Below are positions 1 through 10,400 of a DNA stretch of 64,000 nucleotides, one piece after another; within the stretch, counting starts at the first letter, position 1, and every line of letters starts with the position of its first letter. The notes below the pieces were generated by a model. The model worked only from the letters and a program-made list of their open reading frames with translations. It did not search any database and had not been told where the DNA came from. Source of the DNA: Polietes domitor. Lineage: Eukaryota > Arthropoda > Insecta > Diptera > Muscidae. The position numbers were made by a program, and so were the translations under genes. The stretch covers positions 180,842,888 to 180,906,887 of the forward strand of contig OX377620.1 of assembly GCA_947397865.1 (NCBI GenBank), given 5' to 3'.

Positions 1-550
1 ATTTATTGTATTCTGTGAAGACTTTTTCAAATAAAAACATTTTATCATTTAGTAGATCTAAGACTTAAATTAGAGAAAAACTTAATTTTCATCGCTTTCG
101 TCATAATATATTTTTAAGTTGTACAAATGTCGAAGTGTAAACAGCGCCTTTTTAGATTGAAGGCAAATCGAGCTCGATCGGTCGATTTCAAATGTCAGAT
201 CCCATACAAATTTGACACTAACAATCGATTTCGCATACAGTCTGGCCGATTTCAAATGCCATTTCCCATATTTTTTTGTGTCCTTATAAAAATTGAATTG
301 ATTTGCATTGTATTTGATTCCTCTCCCACACGTGGTTGGATCATGCGATTTTTATTCTAAAAAAGTACATTTTGTGTAACGCACCACCCTTTGTCATATG
401 TAACGAACTGTGGGATAGTCTAATCGTTCCTCAAAACCATAAAACAAAAGTCTGGTATCCTTCGGTTTAGTCTTCAAACTTGGTTGCACTTTCCTAAAAA
501 CGTAAACAATAGAGGAAAATAAATAAATAAATTTTATTTTCCCGAGAATC
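1..550. other. Upstream flank of gene A with a dispersed-repeat copy
   Basis: A copy of the TTTCGCATACAGTCTG repeat family lies at about 165-260 (contains AGATCCCATACAAATTTGAC). The open frame at 127-360 falls on this repeat and is not credible. No clear TATA box; TAAATAAATAAATTTTATTT precedes the start codon. Confidence 0.45.
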
Positions 551-2053
551 ATGTTAAAAAACTGTTTTCTACCCGTTAATTACAACAAGCCGTCACAGGC
601 CTGCGGCGAAATAGTTTATCAAAGCTTCGATGAATTTATTATTAACTGTAAATTATGTAAAATAAAGATATTCAACTTTGATGATTTCGTCTTGCATTTA
701 AAAAATGTTCACGAAAATGAACTTGTTCATGGTATTGCTGCCAGTACCATTGAGTGCAGTTCAAACCTGGATGACGAAGAAGATGGGAGCAACAATTTTC
801 TACAAATGCATATTATAGATTCAAAAAAGCGGGAAAAGGATGACCCCGATGATGAAGAAAAATATAACTTTGAAAATGAACAAGTTCAATGGGATGTCAC
901 TATAGAAAATGATCGGTTTTCAGAGGAGGGCAGAGAATATGAAGACTCGGAATATGAGATGCAATGTGAAGATGAGGAAGATGATGTAAAAAGTATAATA
1001 AAAAAGGTATGCTTTCGGTTTTATGTTCATAAAAATGATTTGTTTGTTCAAAATGGCTAGAACAAAAATGCATGCTGCCCATATTTACCGAGTTACGGCC
1101 CCGAATTTTTTTTCATTTTTTATGAGTATTCGTTCTGAGAGAAAATAAAACACATATGCTATATTATATATCTGGAATTTTGGGACAGCTACTCGGAAAA
1201 TATGCCACGCCGCCATTTGGTTACTTATTCTTTTTCGCAAAAATATATTTACTGCACATGAAATAACATTTGCATTTTTTTTTCAAAGCCTCGGAAACCA
1301 AAAGAATACTCCTGTGAGATTTGTAAGAAGAAGTACGCGGACGAAAGACGTTTGCATATGCACGTGAAAATAGTCCACCAAAGAGAAAAGAGATTTAAAT
1401 GTTCATATTGTGATGAAGCATTTGCAGAGAATCGTACTTTGCAAAACCATATCGGCCATCAACACACAGGATACGATTGCCCCACATGTCACAAAAATTT
1501 TTCGTCTAGTCGTAATTTAAAGAGGCATATGTTGATACATGTCGATGTCAAAGAATTCATATGCCCTGAAGAGAGCTGTGGCAAAGCATTCGCTAGCAAA
1601 GGTCTTCTAAAAGATCACGGACGTTGTCACAGTGGCGAAATCCTTATTTGTGAAGAATGTGGTTATAAGTGTCGCCAACGCGAATCCTTGATAGTGCACA
1701 AGCGCCATCACTCGGGGGAAAAACCGTTCGCCTGCAAACTATGTGATAGTCGCTTTGGATCAAAACCTCTGCTGAAGGAACACATGGCCACACATGAAAC
1801 GGAACGGAAACATATATGTGATGTATGTGGCAAAAGTTTTAACCGACCAAAAGCGCTATATCATCACAAACACTTGCATTTGGGTATAAAGAAGTTCGTT
1901 TGTAAAATCTGTGGACAGGCATACGCTCAAGCCGCCGGTTTATCGGCTCATATGCGGAAGCATAGAGAAGAATCTGGATTGTTTTCGTCGGAAAAAACAT
2001 CATCCATCATTAATCAGCAGCCGAATTTACTTAATGTGTTTTATAATGTGTAA
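551..2053 (+). CDS. C2H2 zinc-finger protein A (two exons)
   Basis: Exons 551-1006 and 1289-2053 join in phase 0 (donor AAG/GTATGC, acceptor TTTCAAAG), giving 406 residues. The N-terminus carries a lone finger-like motif (CGEI, then C-x2-C-x12-H-x4-H, about residues 17-55), followed by an acidic Asp/Glu-rich stretch ending at the intron. Exon 2 encodes eight C2H2 fingers with partly conserved TGEKP-like linkers. Known for the family: tandem C2H2 arrays bind DNA in the nucleus, so a transcription regulator is likely; the target is unknown. An AATAAA lies at 2062-2067, just past the stop. The intron (282 nt) contains a reverse copy of a repeat found near 25.5 kb. Gene B, 1.2 kb downstream, has the same architecture and intron position. 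I do not recognise a named Drosophila orthologue. Confidence 0.88.
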
Positions 2054-2089
2054 GTTATTGAAATAAATTTTAAAGGAAAATGTGGCAAT

Positions 2090-2640
2090 TTTTGTTTAGG
2101 AATATGAGCATTAAAATATGCGACAGGAATCAAATCAAAATAAAAGTAGGAATATATGACTTATCGTTCTTAGTGTTCCCGTAAGAAAGAATTTGAAATG
2201 TATTACTAAAGAGTGTGGTGTTTGAGCACCTTACTTGGGTTTTTTTTTGAACAAACTTGCTAAGAGTTTAATGATTTTAAAACTTATGTTAACTTACTTT
2301 CACATAAGTTTTAAAATTATTTCAATTCATTGTCGACACAGATATAATTACGGTAGATTCGTGCGGAAAGAAATTGAAACAAAAAATCTAAATAAAATTT
2401 CAATTAAAAAAAATATTTTTTTAATTTCCCCAAAGGGCAATATCAATCAATGCGTGTACGAAAGCAAATTTTGAAAAAATTATTTTGAAGTCACACAAAA
2501 TATTTTTTTTGAAAATTTGTTTCGACACAAATATAGTATTGGCAACTCGCTTAATTGGTTTAAGTCCAATAACTTTGTCTTGGAAATATTGAATATAAAT
2601 AATAAATTCGATTTAATTTAAATATATGTATCAAAACTAA
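2090..2640. other. Spacer after gene A with a short hairpin
   Basis: A perfect 16-bp inverted repeat (2274-2289 and 2302-2317, ATTTTAAAACTTATGT) with a 12-nt loop lies 220 bp past the stop of gene A. The rest is AT-rich without a supported gene. Confidence 0.5.
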
Positions 2641-2993
2641 TTTTCAAAAAATATTTTCTGTTGACTTTTTTGGACTTAGCCTCGATATCCATCATTTTGA
2701 CTTACACTGGACTAAGTCAAACATTTTTAACACAAAATTATTATTTCAAAATTTGTTTTCACACACTCATCGCTTTTGGCGACAATTTTAAAAAAGAATT
2801 TTTTATTTTGACTGAAATTTTAACATTTTATTTAGATTTTTGTTATCGCAGTCTTAAATATAGTTATCCAGTCTTAAATAAAAACAGCCATATTGTTGTT
2901 GGCGACAAATTTAAAAAAAAAATTATTTTGAGTGAAATTTTATTTAGGTTTTTGTTATCGCAGCTTAGTTATCCAGTCTTAAAGAAAACAGCA
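2640..2993. mobile_element. Degenerate TA-flanked MITE (GGGCTGTTTTTC family)
   Basis: Carries GTTGACTTTTTTGGACTTAG, ACTTACACTGGA and GTTATCGCAGCTTAGTTATC in family order, with one segment (TTTTTGTTATCGCAG) repeated inside. The terminal GGGCTG is lost. Confidence 0.65.
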
Positions 2994-3165
2994 ATAGTAG
3001 CAAAACAGAAACAAATTCGGCGACAACAAAATACAGGAAATTTTTGAATGGAAATCCATACCTTCAAAGCAAAATATATGGGTTTTGACAGTTTCGATTA
3101 CAATCCAGTGAAAAAAAATTCTCAGCTGTGCTCCTGGTGGCAATTATATTAAATGATAAACTTGG
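2994..3165. mobile_element. Relic of the hAT-like MITE, inverse orientation
   Basis: Reading in reverse it matches most of 14151-14342, including AAGCAAAATATATGGG-TTTGACAGTTTCG and AAAAAAAATTC near the right end. The terminal repeats are lost or diverged. It lies just upstream of the gene B start codon at 3237. Confidence 0.75.
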
Positions 3166-3236
3166 CATCACTACATTAGATTGTAAACAATACTACTGTC
3201 ATTCTCATCAACATCAAATAAAATAAATAAAGTATA

Positions 3237-4388
3237 ATGTTAAAAACTTGTTTTTTATCCCTACCTCAAACTCACAAAGAAGATGCTAATAAAACTTGTG
3301 GAGAAATCGTTTGCCAGTCCGAAACATCATTTTTCATAGTGTGTAAAAAGTGTGATATCAAGATTTTCCTCTACTCTGAATTCATAGACCACTTCAGAAC
3401 TTTGCACTGGTCTGAAATATCGTCTAAGCAGGATGAGAATGTGTGTGAAACAATCACAGGTGAAGAAAAAAACTACGTTGACGGGGAAATATATACTGAG
3501 GAAAACACTGCATATGATGATCATGAAGATGAGAGGGAAGACGATGAGGATAAAGAAAAAAGTGATTCTAATGATTCGACAACCCCTCTATCAATATTGA
3601 AAAAGGTTAGTTTTAGTATTCGACTATTTTTCTACCACAGACTATACAAAACAAATTTTCTTTTGCAGCCCAGAAGAAGGAAACAGTTCGAATGCAACAT
3701 CTGTTGCAGAAAATTTACTACAAAGTTTTATTTACAGTTCCACATTCGTCAGCAACATGAACCCAAAGAATACCGTTGTGATAAATGTGACAAATCTTTC
3801 GTTGAAGAACGTTACCTAAAACTGCACCAAAGAGCTCATTCCGGCTATAGTTGTAGGATATGTGGAAAAGAATTTGAAAAATACGAAAGTCTGCGGTATC
3901 ACAAAGAGAGTCACATCGAAAGTCGTGACTTTATATGCGACTACGAGAAATGTGGCAAAGGCTTTCCAAATAATAGACGCCTCAGCGCTCATAAGAGGAC
4001 ACACTTTGCGCAACCATCTTACGTGTGTGAAATATGCGGCTCTCTTCAACGCAGTAAGGAGTTCCTTACTGTTCACATTCGGAAGCACACCCTAGAGAAA
4101 CCGTTTCAATGCACCTTATGTGACCGTAAATTTGCCTCCAAACATTTTCTTACAGATCATCAAGCGGTGCACGCGACCGAAAGGAGTCATGTGTGTGATG
4201 TTTGTGGAAAGGCTTTCGCTGGTCGAAAATCTCTTTACCATCATCGGCACTTGCATTCTGGCGTCAAAAAGTTTGTGTGTAAAATATGCAATAGCGCCTA
4301 TTCCCAAGCAGCTGGTTTGTCAGCTCACTTGCGAAAACATAAACTGGAAAGCGGCTTAATAGAGAGAAATGGTGCTGCAGGGAGATAG
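3237..4388 (+). CDS. C2H2 zinc-finger protein B (two exons, in-frame intron)
   Basis: Exons 3237-3605 and 3669-4388, phase 0, 362 residues. The 63-nt intron (donor AAG/GTTAG, acceptor TTTTGCAG) is a multiple of three without a stop, so the frame reads straight through and would add 21 hydrophobic residues if unspliced. Its position matches the intron of gene A exactly, between a Lys-Lys and a Pro-Arg. The N-terminal CGEI plus C-x2-C-x12-H-x4-H motif, acidic region (around residues 65-115) and eight C-terminal C2H2 fingers follow the gene A plan. The last two fingers are the most similar to gene A. Probable DNA-binding nuclear regulator. AATAAA at 4578-4583 overlaps the presumed 3' end of Gbeta5. 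A MITE relic lies just upstream (about 2994-3165). Confidence 0.88.
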   Translation: MLKTCFLSLPQTHKEDANKTCGEIVCQSETSFFIVCKKCDIKIFLYSEFIDHFRTLHWSEISSKQDENVCETITGEEKNYVDGEIYTEENTAYDDHEDEREDDEDKEKSDSNDSTTPLSILKKVSFSIRLFFYHRLYKTNFLLQPRRRKQFECNICCRKFTTKFYLQFHIRQQHEPKEYRCDKCDKSFVEERYLKLHQRAHSGYSCRICGKEFEKYESLRYHKESHIESRDFICDYEKCGKGFPNNRRLSAHKRTHFAQPSYVCEICGSLQRSKEFLTVHIRKHTLEKPFQCTLCDRKFASKHFLTDHQAVHATERSHVCDVCGKAFAGRKSLYHHRHLHSGVKKFVCKICNSAYSQAAGLSAHLRKHKLESGLIERNGAAGR

Positions 4389-4670
4389 TGAAACCAACAA
4401 CGTTGTGACAACCAGTATATCATTTTATCCTATTTACAATAACCTGTTACGTTTTTTAAATGGAACTACAATTTACTAACTTATGGAACTCCGCCCACTA
4501 TTAAACTAGTTCATCCCATTTGTGTAATTTCATAATAATTAACCGAATTGTATAATGCATCTTTATTTAGCGTTTACAATAAATTACGTTTATTTTTAAA
4601 TCTCAACATTTTACAACAAACTACATAGGTATTTTTAAATATAGGAGTATCAGAGTACTATCGAACCTCA

Positions 4671-5732
4671 CTAAGCCCATACACGTATGGTATAGTCCCA
4701 ACTTCCAGTTGAAAGAGCGGTGCCATCGGGTGACACTTGAACACATGACACCTTATTCTCATGACCATAGAGCAAACAAATTCGCTCCGATTTAAGAGTA
4801 TCCCATAGATTGACAGTGTAATCATTGTAGCCAGCAAAAAGAAGGCGGCCACTAACAGAAAAATCAACAGAATTTACACCAAATATAATACTTTCCTTCG
4901 AGAAAACGGCAACTTCCCTGTCAGCTCGCATATCAAATAAACGGCAACTGCTATCATCTGAACCAGTTGCTATAGCATCTCCGCTTGGATGAAATTTGAC
5001 GCTATTAACGTCCGATTGATGGCCCTCAAATGATTGAACAACTTGACCGGAGCGCATGTCCCATATGAAAGCCATTCGATCGCAACTACCAGAAACAAAA
5101 GTGTTGCCCGTTTCATTCGGAGCTAAATCAATGGCCATAACATCACCAGAATGTCCATGAAAACTCTGCAAAAGTTGTCCAGACTCAACGTCCCATAGAG
5201 CACAAGTTGAATCACCACTTCCAGTAAGAATTTGTTGATCTGAATTGGGATAAATGCAGCAGGACATGTATGAGGTATGGGTACCCACTGTCCGTTTCTT
5301 TGCGGCCATTTCTTCGTCCGAAGTTATTGGATAAACCGTGACTTTATTATCCAGTCCTCCACATGCTACAAAATTTCCAGATGGAGCATAAGCACAAGAC
5401 ATAATCCAAGTTGTTGGCATTGTGATACCGTGCTCCTTATTCGTGGTAAAAGCATCCCATATAATCAAACGGCCATCTTGAGATGACGAGATAATATGCC
5501 GTTTATCAGGACTCCAGTCGGTGCATAACACCTTAGCTTGATGTCCTTTCAAAACTTTACGGGGTTTTATATTAACAAAAGCGATTTGCTCCAATCGTTC
5601 GGCAATCGAAGACAAACTAACATCATTCGTGATGATGCGTTCCTCTTCTAATTTGGCTTTCAAATTTTCGGCCTCTTTCATTAAACTGGCCATTTTATCA
5701 CTGGCATTTGTATGGACTTGAGTTTCAGTCAT
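4671..5732 (-). CDS. Gbeta5: G protein subunit beta-5 (WD40 propeller)
   Basis: A 353-residue protein from one coding exon. Seven WD40 blades are visible, with repeated GH...D...WD motifs ending in the typical C-terminal IRVWA. The internal stretch with GQLLQSFHGH and ETGNTFVSG is diagnostic of Gbeta5 rather than Gbeta1-4 or Gbeta13F. An N-terminal helix (about residues 10-35) would pair with a G-gamma-like domain. Known for the family: Gbeta5 forms obligate dimers with R7-type RGS proteins and speeds up G-alpha-i/o GTP hydrolysis in neurons and photoreceptors. The start is the ATG at 5732; the frame stays open to 5810, but a splice-like pair (GTAAGT at 5801, CCAG at 5749-5748) suggests a 54-nt 5'UTR intron instead. 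Minus-strand AATAAA signals (TTTATT on plus at 4562 and 4589) put its 3' end opposite that of gene B. Confidence 0.96.
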   Translation of the reverse strand: MTETQVHTNASDKMASLMKEAENLKAKLEEERIITNDVSLSSIAERLEQIAFVNIKPRKVLKGHQAKVLCTDWSPDKRHIISSSQDGRLIIWDAFTTNKEHGITMPTTWIMSCAYAPSGNFVACGGLDNKVTVYPITSDEEMAAKKRTVGTHTSYMSCCIYPNSDQQILTGSGDSTCALWDVESGQLLQSFHGHSGDVMAIDLAPNETGNTFVSGSCDRMAFIWDMRSGQVVQSFEGHQSDVNSVKFHPSGDAIATGSDDSSCRLFDMRADREVAVFSKESIIFGVNSVDFSVSGRLLFAGYNDYTVNLWDTLKSERICLLYGHENKVSCVQVSPDGTALSTGSWDYTIRVWA

Positions 5733-7466
5733 CGCTTTGATTCCCTTCTGGCGAAATACAAAATTGTAGACGACTTTCAGGAAATACTTTGCTTTACTTA
5801 CACAAAACAATCAATACTTGAAAAAAAAAACAAAGTATGATGAGGAGAAATTTATATGTATCTATATATACATAAAAATAAATTCGTTGAATAAGAACAA
5901 CTTGGCAGCACCTAAGTAATATACGTTATAAAATAACCGCTATAGCTTCCAATAACGTGTATAAGATATCTAACTGGCCGTTACTTTAGATTAGTAATCA
6001 AATATGTGTTTCATTACAATGCATATTAAGGGGAGAGTATGATGTCCGGTGCCCCAAGATCTTACTATATTTTTGGATAGAGAACCTCAAAATAAGACGA
6101 AAAATTGGTAGGCTTGTTATCAAGTTATCGGACGTTAAAGTTTAAAAATATATATTTTCGTTTCAATGGGCTCAAAATCGATAATTAGAAGAAAAAGATC
6201 GATAACATTTTAGTTATCGATAACTGCCATAGTTATCGGTTGTGGAAATTCGATAAAAATATGTAACAAAAATAATCACATGCACTTAGCTTTTTTCATT
6301 TAAATGAGCTAAAAATACTAAAACAATTAAAAATTGGTTTTCTTAATTTTAAATTTCGATAACTAAGATATTTATTTATTTATGTTAGCCTCCTTTTTAC
6401 AAAAAATCAAAAACTCGATAAATAAGCCCTCATCAATTTCTCTTCTTATTTTGAGGATTTTCAGTTTCCGTCAAAAAAATTTGGATATATGTTTCATATA
6501 AATTTTACCCAATAACCCAAGCGTACGAAAATCGAAAACTTAAATAATTAAAACTAAACTAATATTTGGGTGGTTAGCAGGATCAACGAGGCAAAATGTA
6601 CGACTTCAATTTAAAGGGAACATGTTAAGGGGTGTTCACACCTTAACTTGATGTATGCGAACTGAATTGATTTCGACATAAGGTCGATTGATTTCGCATG
6701 CAGTGTAAATAGGCTATAATGTCGATTTACAAATGTCAGATCCCATACAAATTTGACTTTTATAAATCGACCTTGAGGTGAAATCGCTTGAGTTTGAAAA
6801 GGCTATTATATTTTTATTTGAAAATCCTCTCCATAACTAGATTCGAATTCCAAGCAGTGATGGAAAACGTGGTACAATTGCATCATTTTTGGTACCATGG
6901 AATCTACTTTGATACGCCGGTACAATCGGAGAATTTTTACAGTACCTACATGGGCCATTACATAGGTAACTATTTGAACCTATGAGACACAATACTGTTA
7001 CTGTAACATCCAAAAATTAAATTTGTTTTGATACACACATTTGTATTATCGATGTAATTGCTTCCCACGGCTTGGACTTATTTTTCATTCTCGTACTTTT
7101 GGTACAATTCATTTTAGAATACATTTTAGAATCTTTCGGTGTGGACAGCCGAAATCAGCCGCCGTTGTAAAGAGAGCCGCGGCTCAGCAAAAGTATGTTG
7201 CCTCGCCGTCACCGCCTACTATTTCGGTCGGCTACGTTCTCTGTGTGTGTATACAAAAAAATTTTGCGTATTTTATTTTAGAAAATTTATTATTTTTGCA
7301 GAAAATAATCATTAAAACCTAATCCAATTAAGTCTAAACCAATTGACGAACGAAAATGCATTGAAGCTGTAAGAAACTAGCAAGAGAAAAAACGGAAAAC
7401 TTTCCCACGATACCAGTTGTAGTAATTTGAGTCTAATGAAAAGAATTGGTCAATAAACAAATCAAA
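5733..7466. other. Spacer between Gbeta5 and Taf3 with repeat copies
   Basis: Divergent intergenic region. It holds a copy of a dispersed repeat (about 6050-6480, rich in TTATCG and ATCGATAAC words) that recurs at 36.16-36.64 kb, and a copy of another family at about 6640-6800 (core GATCCCATACAAATTTGAC). The Taf3 5'UTR and promoter must lie somewhere in 7.1-7.46 kb, but I cannot place a TATA box or first non-coding exon. Short open frames here show no recognisable protein. Confidence 0.5.
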
Positions 7467-10400
7467 ATGACCGATAACTATATGAAAGAAGTCTTACGAG
7501 TTGCTGTGGCACAGATTTGTCAAACCATTGGCTATAATGCAACACAATCAGCACCACTTGAACTTCTGCAAGATGTCCTGGATAAGTTTATGCGGGAATT
7601 CACTCGTGATCTTAGGCGGCATGTTGAGCATTGTAAGTACATCCACGTACATGGACTGTTGTTTGTGTGGCATATAACTATGCGTATATACATATGTATG
7701 TTGAAGCATTGTAATGATGTTGTATAAATATTTCAGACAACCGAACAGAAGCCAATTTGGATGATATGACATTGACATTGAATAGCATTAATGTAAATGT
7801 GAGTGAATTGTTAGATTATGTTAACAATGTGGAGCCGGTTCCATTTGCCGTGGAAATACCTAAATTTCCTGCTCGTAAAAATTCCTATTTGAATTTCCTG
7901 AAACCGGGGAGTAAAGAAGTTCTGACAAGGCCGGTACACGTTCATGATCACCTGCCGCCTATGCTGCCACCAGAGATTACTCAACCTCCTGACCCTGTTC
8001 TACCATCAACCTCCAATGGGCTGTCGGATGTAAAACCACTCACAGAAAATTTGAATGGACACGGGGGCAGTAATTTTTCTATGGGCGATCAAATGAATGG
8101 AAATGGTATGTTTGCACATAAAAAATTAAGTGTCATTAATTCAATTACTTTCCGAAATTTAGATGCATCATCAGGAGCCGCATCTTCTACTGTTCTGGAT
8201 AAAACTACACTACAATCCTTATTCAAGCCCAGTTCAAATTTGGATGATGGAGATAGACCTACAAGAGAGGTAAGCAGTGTTGTTATGACAACTGGTGGTT
8301 ATATATCGCCAGCAGTAGAGGGCAAGATGCCGGAAGCCATTGTCCCGGATATTATTGGTAAGAGGACATTGCAAAAAACACGTTCATCCTTATTTATAAA
8401 TAATTTGATTACAGATAAATTATTGGGTTTGGATGCTCCCCCTCCGCCACCACCGCCTCCTCCCCCACCAACACCAGCACCAGCTCCCGCATCAAGACCA
8501 TCATCACGATCTGCAAATTCCACTCCCGCGCCTTTGGGCGACATAATAAAAATAGACGATATAGATAAGGATAAAGCTTCGGGACCGTCTACAAGCAAAG
8601 AATCCAAAAAGTCTTTAAGTAACAAGTCATTGGAATTTAATACAACCGGAAAGAAGTCTGATGCACTCTCCACAGAACAACCAAGGAAAAAAGATAAATT
8701 GCTCAATCCATTACAAACAACTTCGCATCAGCCCACAAAGCCCCCAAAGTTCAACAAAAAGAAGCAATCAGCTTTAATGCAACACAACCCATCCGGCATG
8801 CATCACAGCAACCAAACCAACTATGCTAATATGTTGTTGAAAAAGGCCAAAAAACAAAAGCCACCCGTTATGCCAGGACAGCCCTTATTGGATAAACATG
8901 TTCCCGAGAAGCCGCCTGGCAAATTAGATCCAGCGGAGAAAACCCAAAGAAAATATGTGAAAATGCTACAAAAGATGGCTAAACAAGGTAAAATTCCGCC
9001 AGAATTATTAAATACAATTATGGGATCCGAGAAAAAATCAAAAATCTTAAATCCTGCAATTTTGGCTAGTTTGCCTCCGGGCCCTGAGAAAATCCAATTG
9101 GAAAAGCTGCTGAAAAAACATGTCAAACAGAGGCAGAAACAAATCAAACAACAAATGATGCAGGAATCGCAGAAGCAAAAGAGGAATCAGATACAACCTC
9201 CTCCTTTAGTACCGCTTTTTACGCCAGTACCTCCGAAGGACAGTATAAGCAAGCCGTTGACCGTAGACCTGGAAGAACAAAAGCCCAACAAAACAGAAAC
9301 AAAAGATTTGAGTGCAATATCTCCAATGAAATCAGGTTTCACACCAAACCTTGCTCTGTCGCCGGGACAACCTCAGATGACAGATGCAATGAAAAATCTG
9401 AAAGCTCCTGTAATTACAGATGTCCCTGTTGGGGACGCAATTACACCAATGCCGGCGACGACTGGCGATGGAAAAGAGCTAAAATTGTCAAATGAGCCGG
9501 ACCGCAGTAAATTAAATATTTTCAAAAAAATATCGAAGCAGAAAACGCCGAAATCATCATCACCCACGCCATTGCGTATTCCAGGCATGACAGACACACC
9601 CATAATAAATCTACCTTCTGGCACAACTATAACGCCTGCTCCAGGACCGGGTCCCTCAACATCAGTTGGCAGAACGTTATTTCCACCTCTTCCGGAAAGT
9701 GCACCGACAAATATTATCAATTTAGACGATATCAAAGACAGTCCCACCTCCGCCACTATGAATACAGCCAATCAACCAACGGACATAAACATGTTGAATA
9801 GGGTGTTTGGAGAAAAGCCTCCTGGTGGTGAAGTCGACTTGGTTAATAAACCCAAGAAGAGGGGTCGAAAACCTGGTAGTAAAAACAGTCCAAAAGTTCC
9901 GGGTGCTCTACCGGCAAACAGCAATTTGCTAAAGAAAAACAAAAAAATGAAAATGGACCCAAAATTGTTTACGCCCCAAATGCCCATACCACCAGAATTT
10001 GCATCGGCAGCTGCATCGGGAAATTTATCCTTCGACAACGTAGCACAATTATTTGGCAGTGGCAATCCTATCAATCCCATGGAATGGGCGCAAAACAAGC
10101 AGCTGCATCAACAAATGCTGATAATGGCAGCAGCTAAGGAAAGGAAAGAGCAGAAGAAAAAGAATAGATTGATAAAACATGACATATTAAACACTGAGAA
10201 GAATATGATGATGCCAACAAATCTCTCAATGGGAGTTCCCACCAATGAGGAGGTTCAAAATATAAATAAGAAATTAATGCGTATGGATACAATACTTAAA
10301 CCTGCTCCTACGGGATCCGGTAATGATTTATCTGTAGACACCAGTTTAATAACTGGCAAAAAGTTGCCATCGCCCTCTCTTTTCCCAGCATCTTCAACAT

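Noticed and set aside
127..360. Open frame of 77 codons before gene A
   Set aside because: Lies on a copy of a dispersed non-coding repeat.
4671..5732. Gbeta13F (beta-1 type) identity
   Set aside because: The internal motifs and the charged N-terminus with KLEEER match Gbeta5, not the beta-1 type.
4671..5810. Gbeta5 starting at 5810
   Set aside because: The upstream 26 residues are hydrophobic, not family-like, and begin inside a probable 5'UTR intron; MTETQ at 5732 fits.
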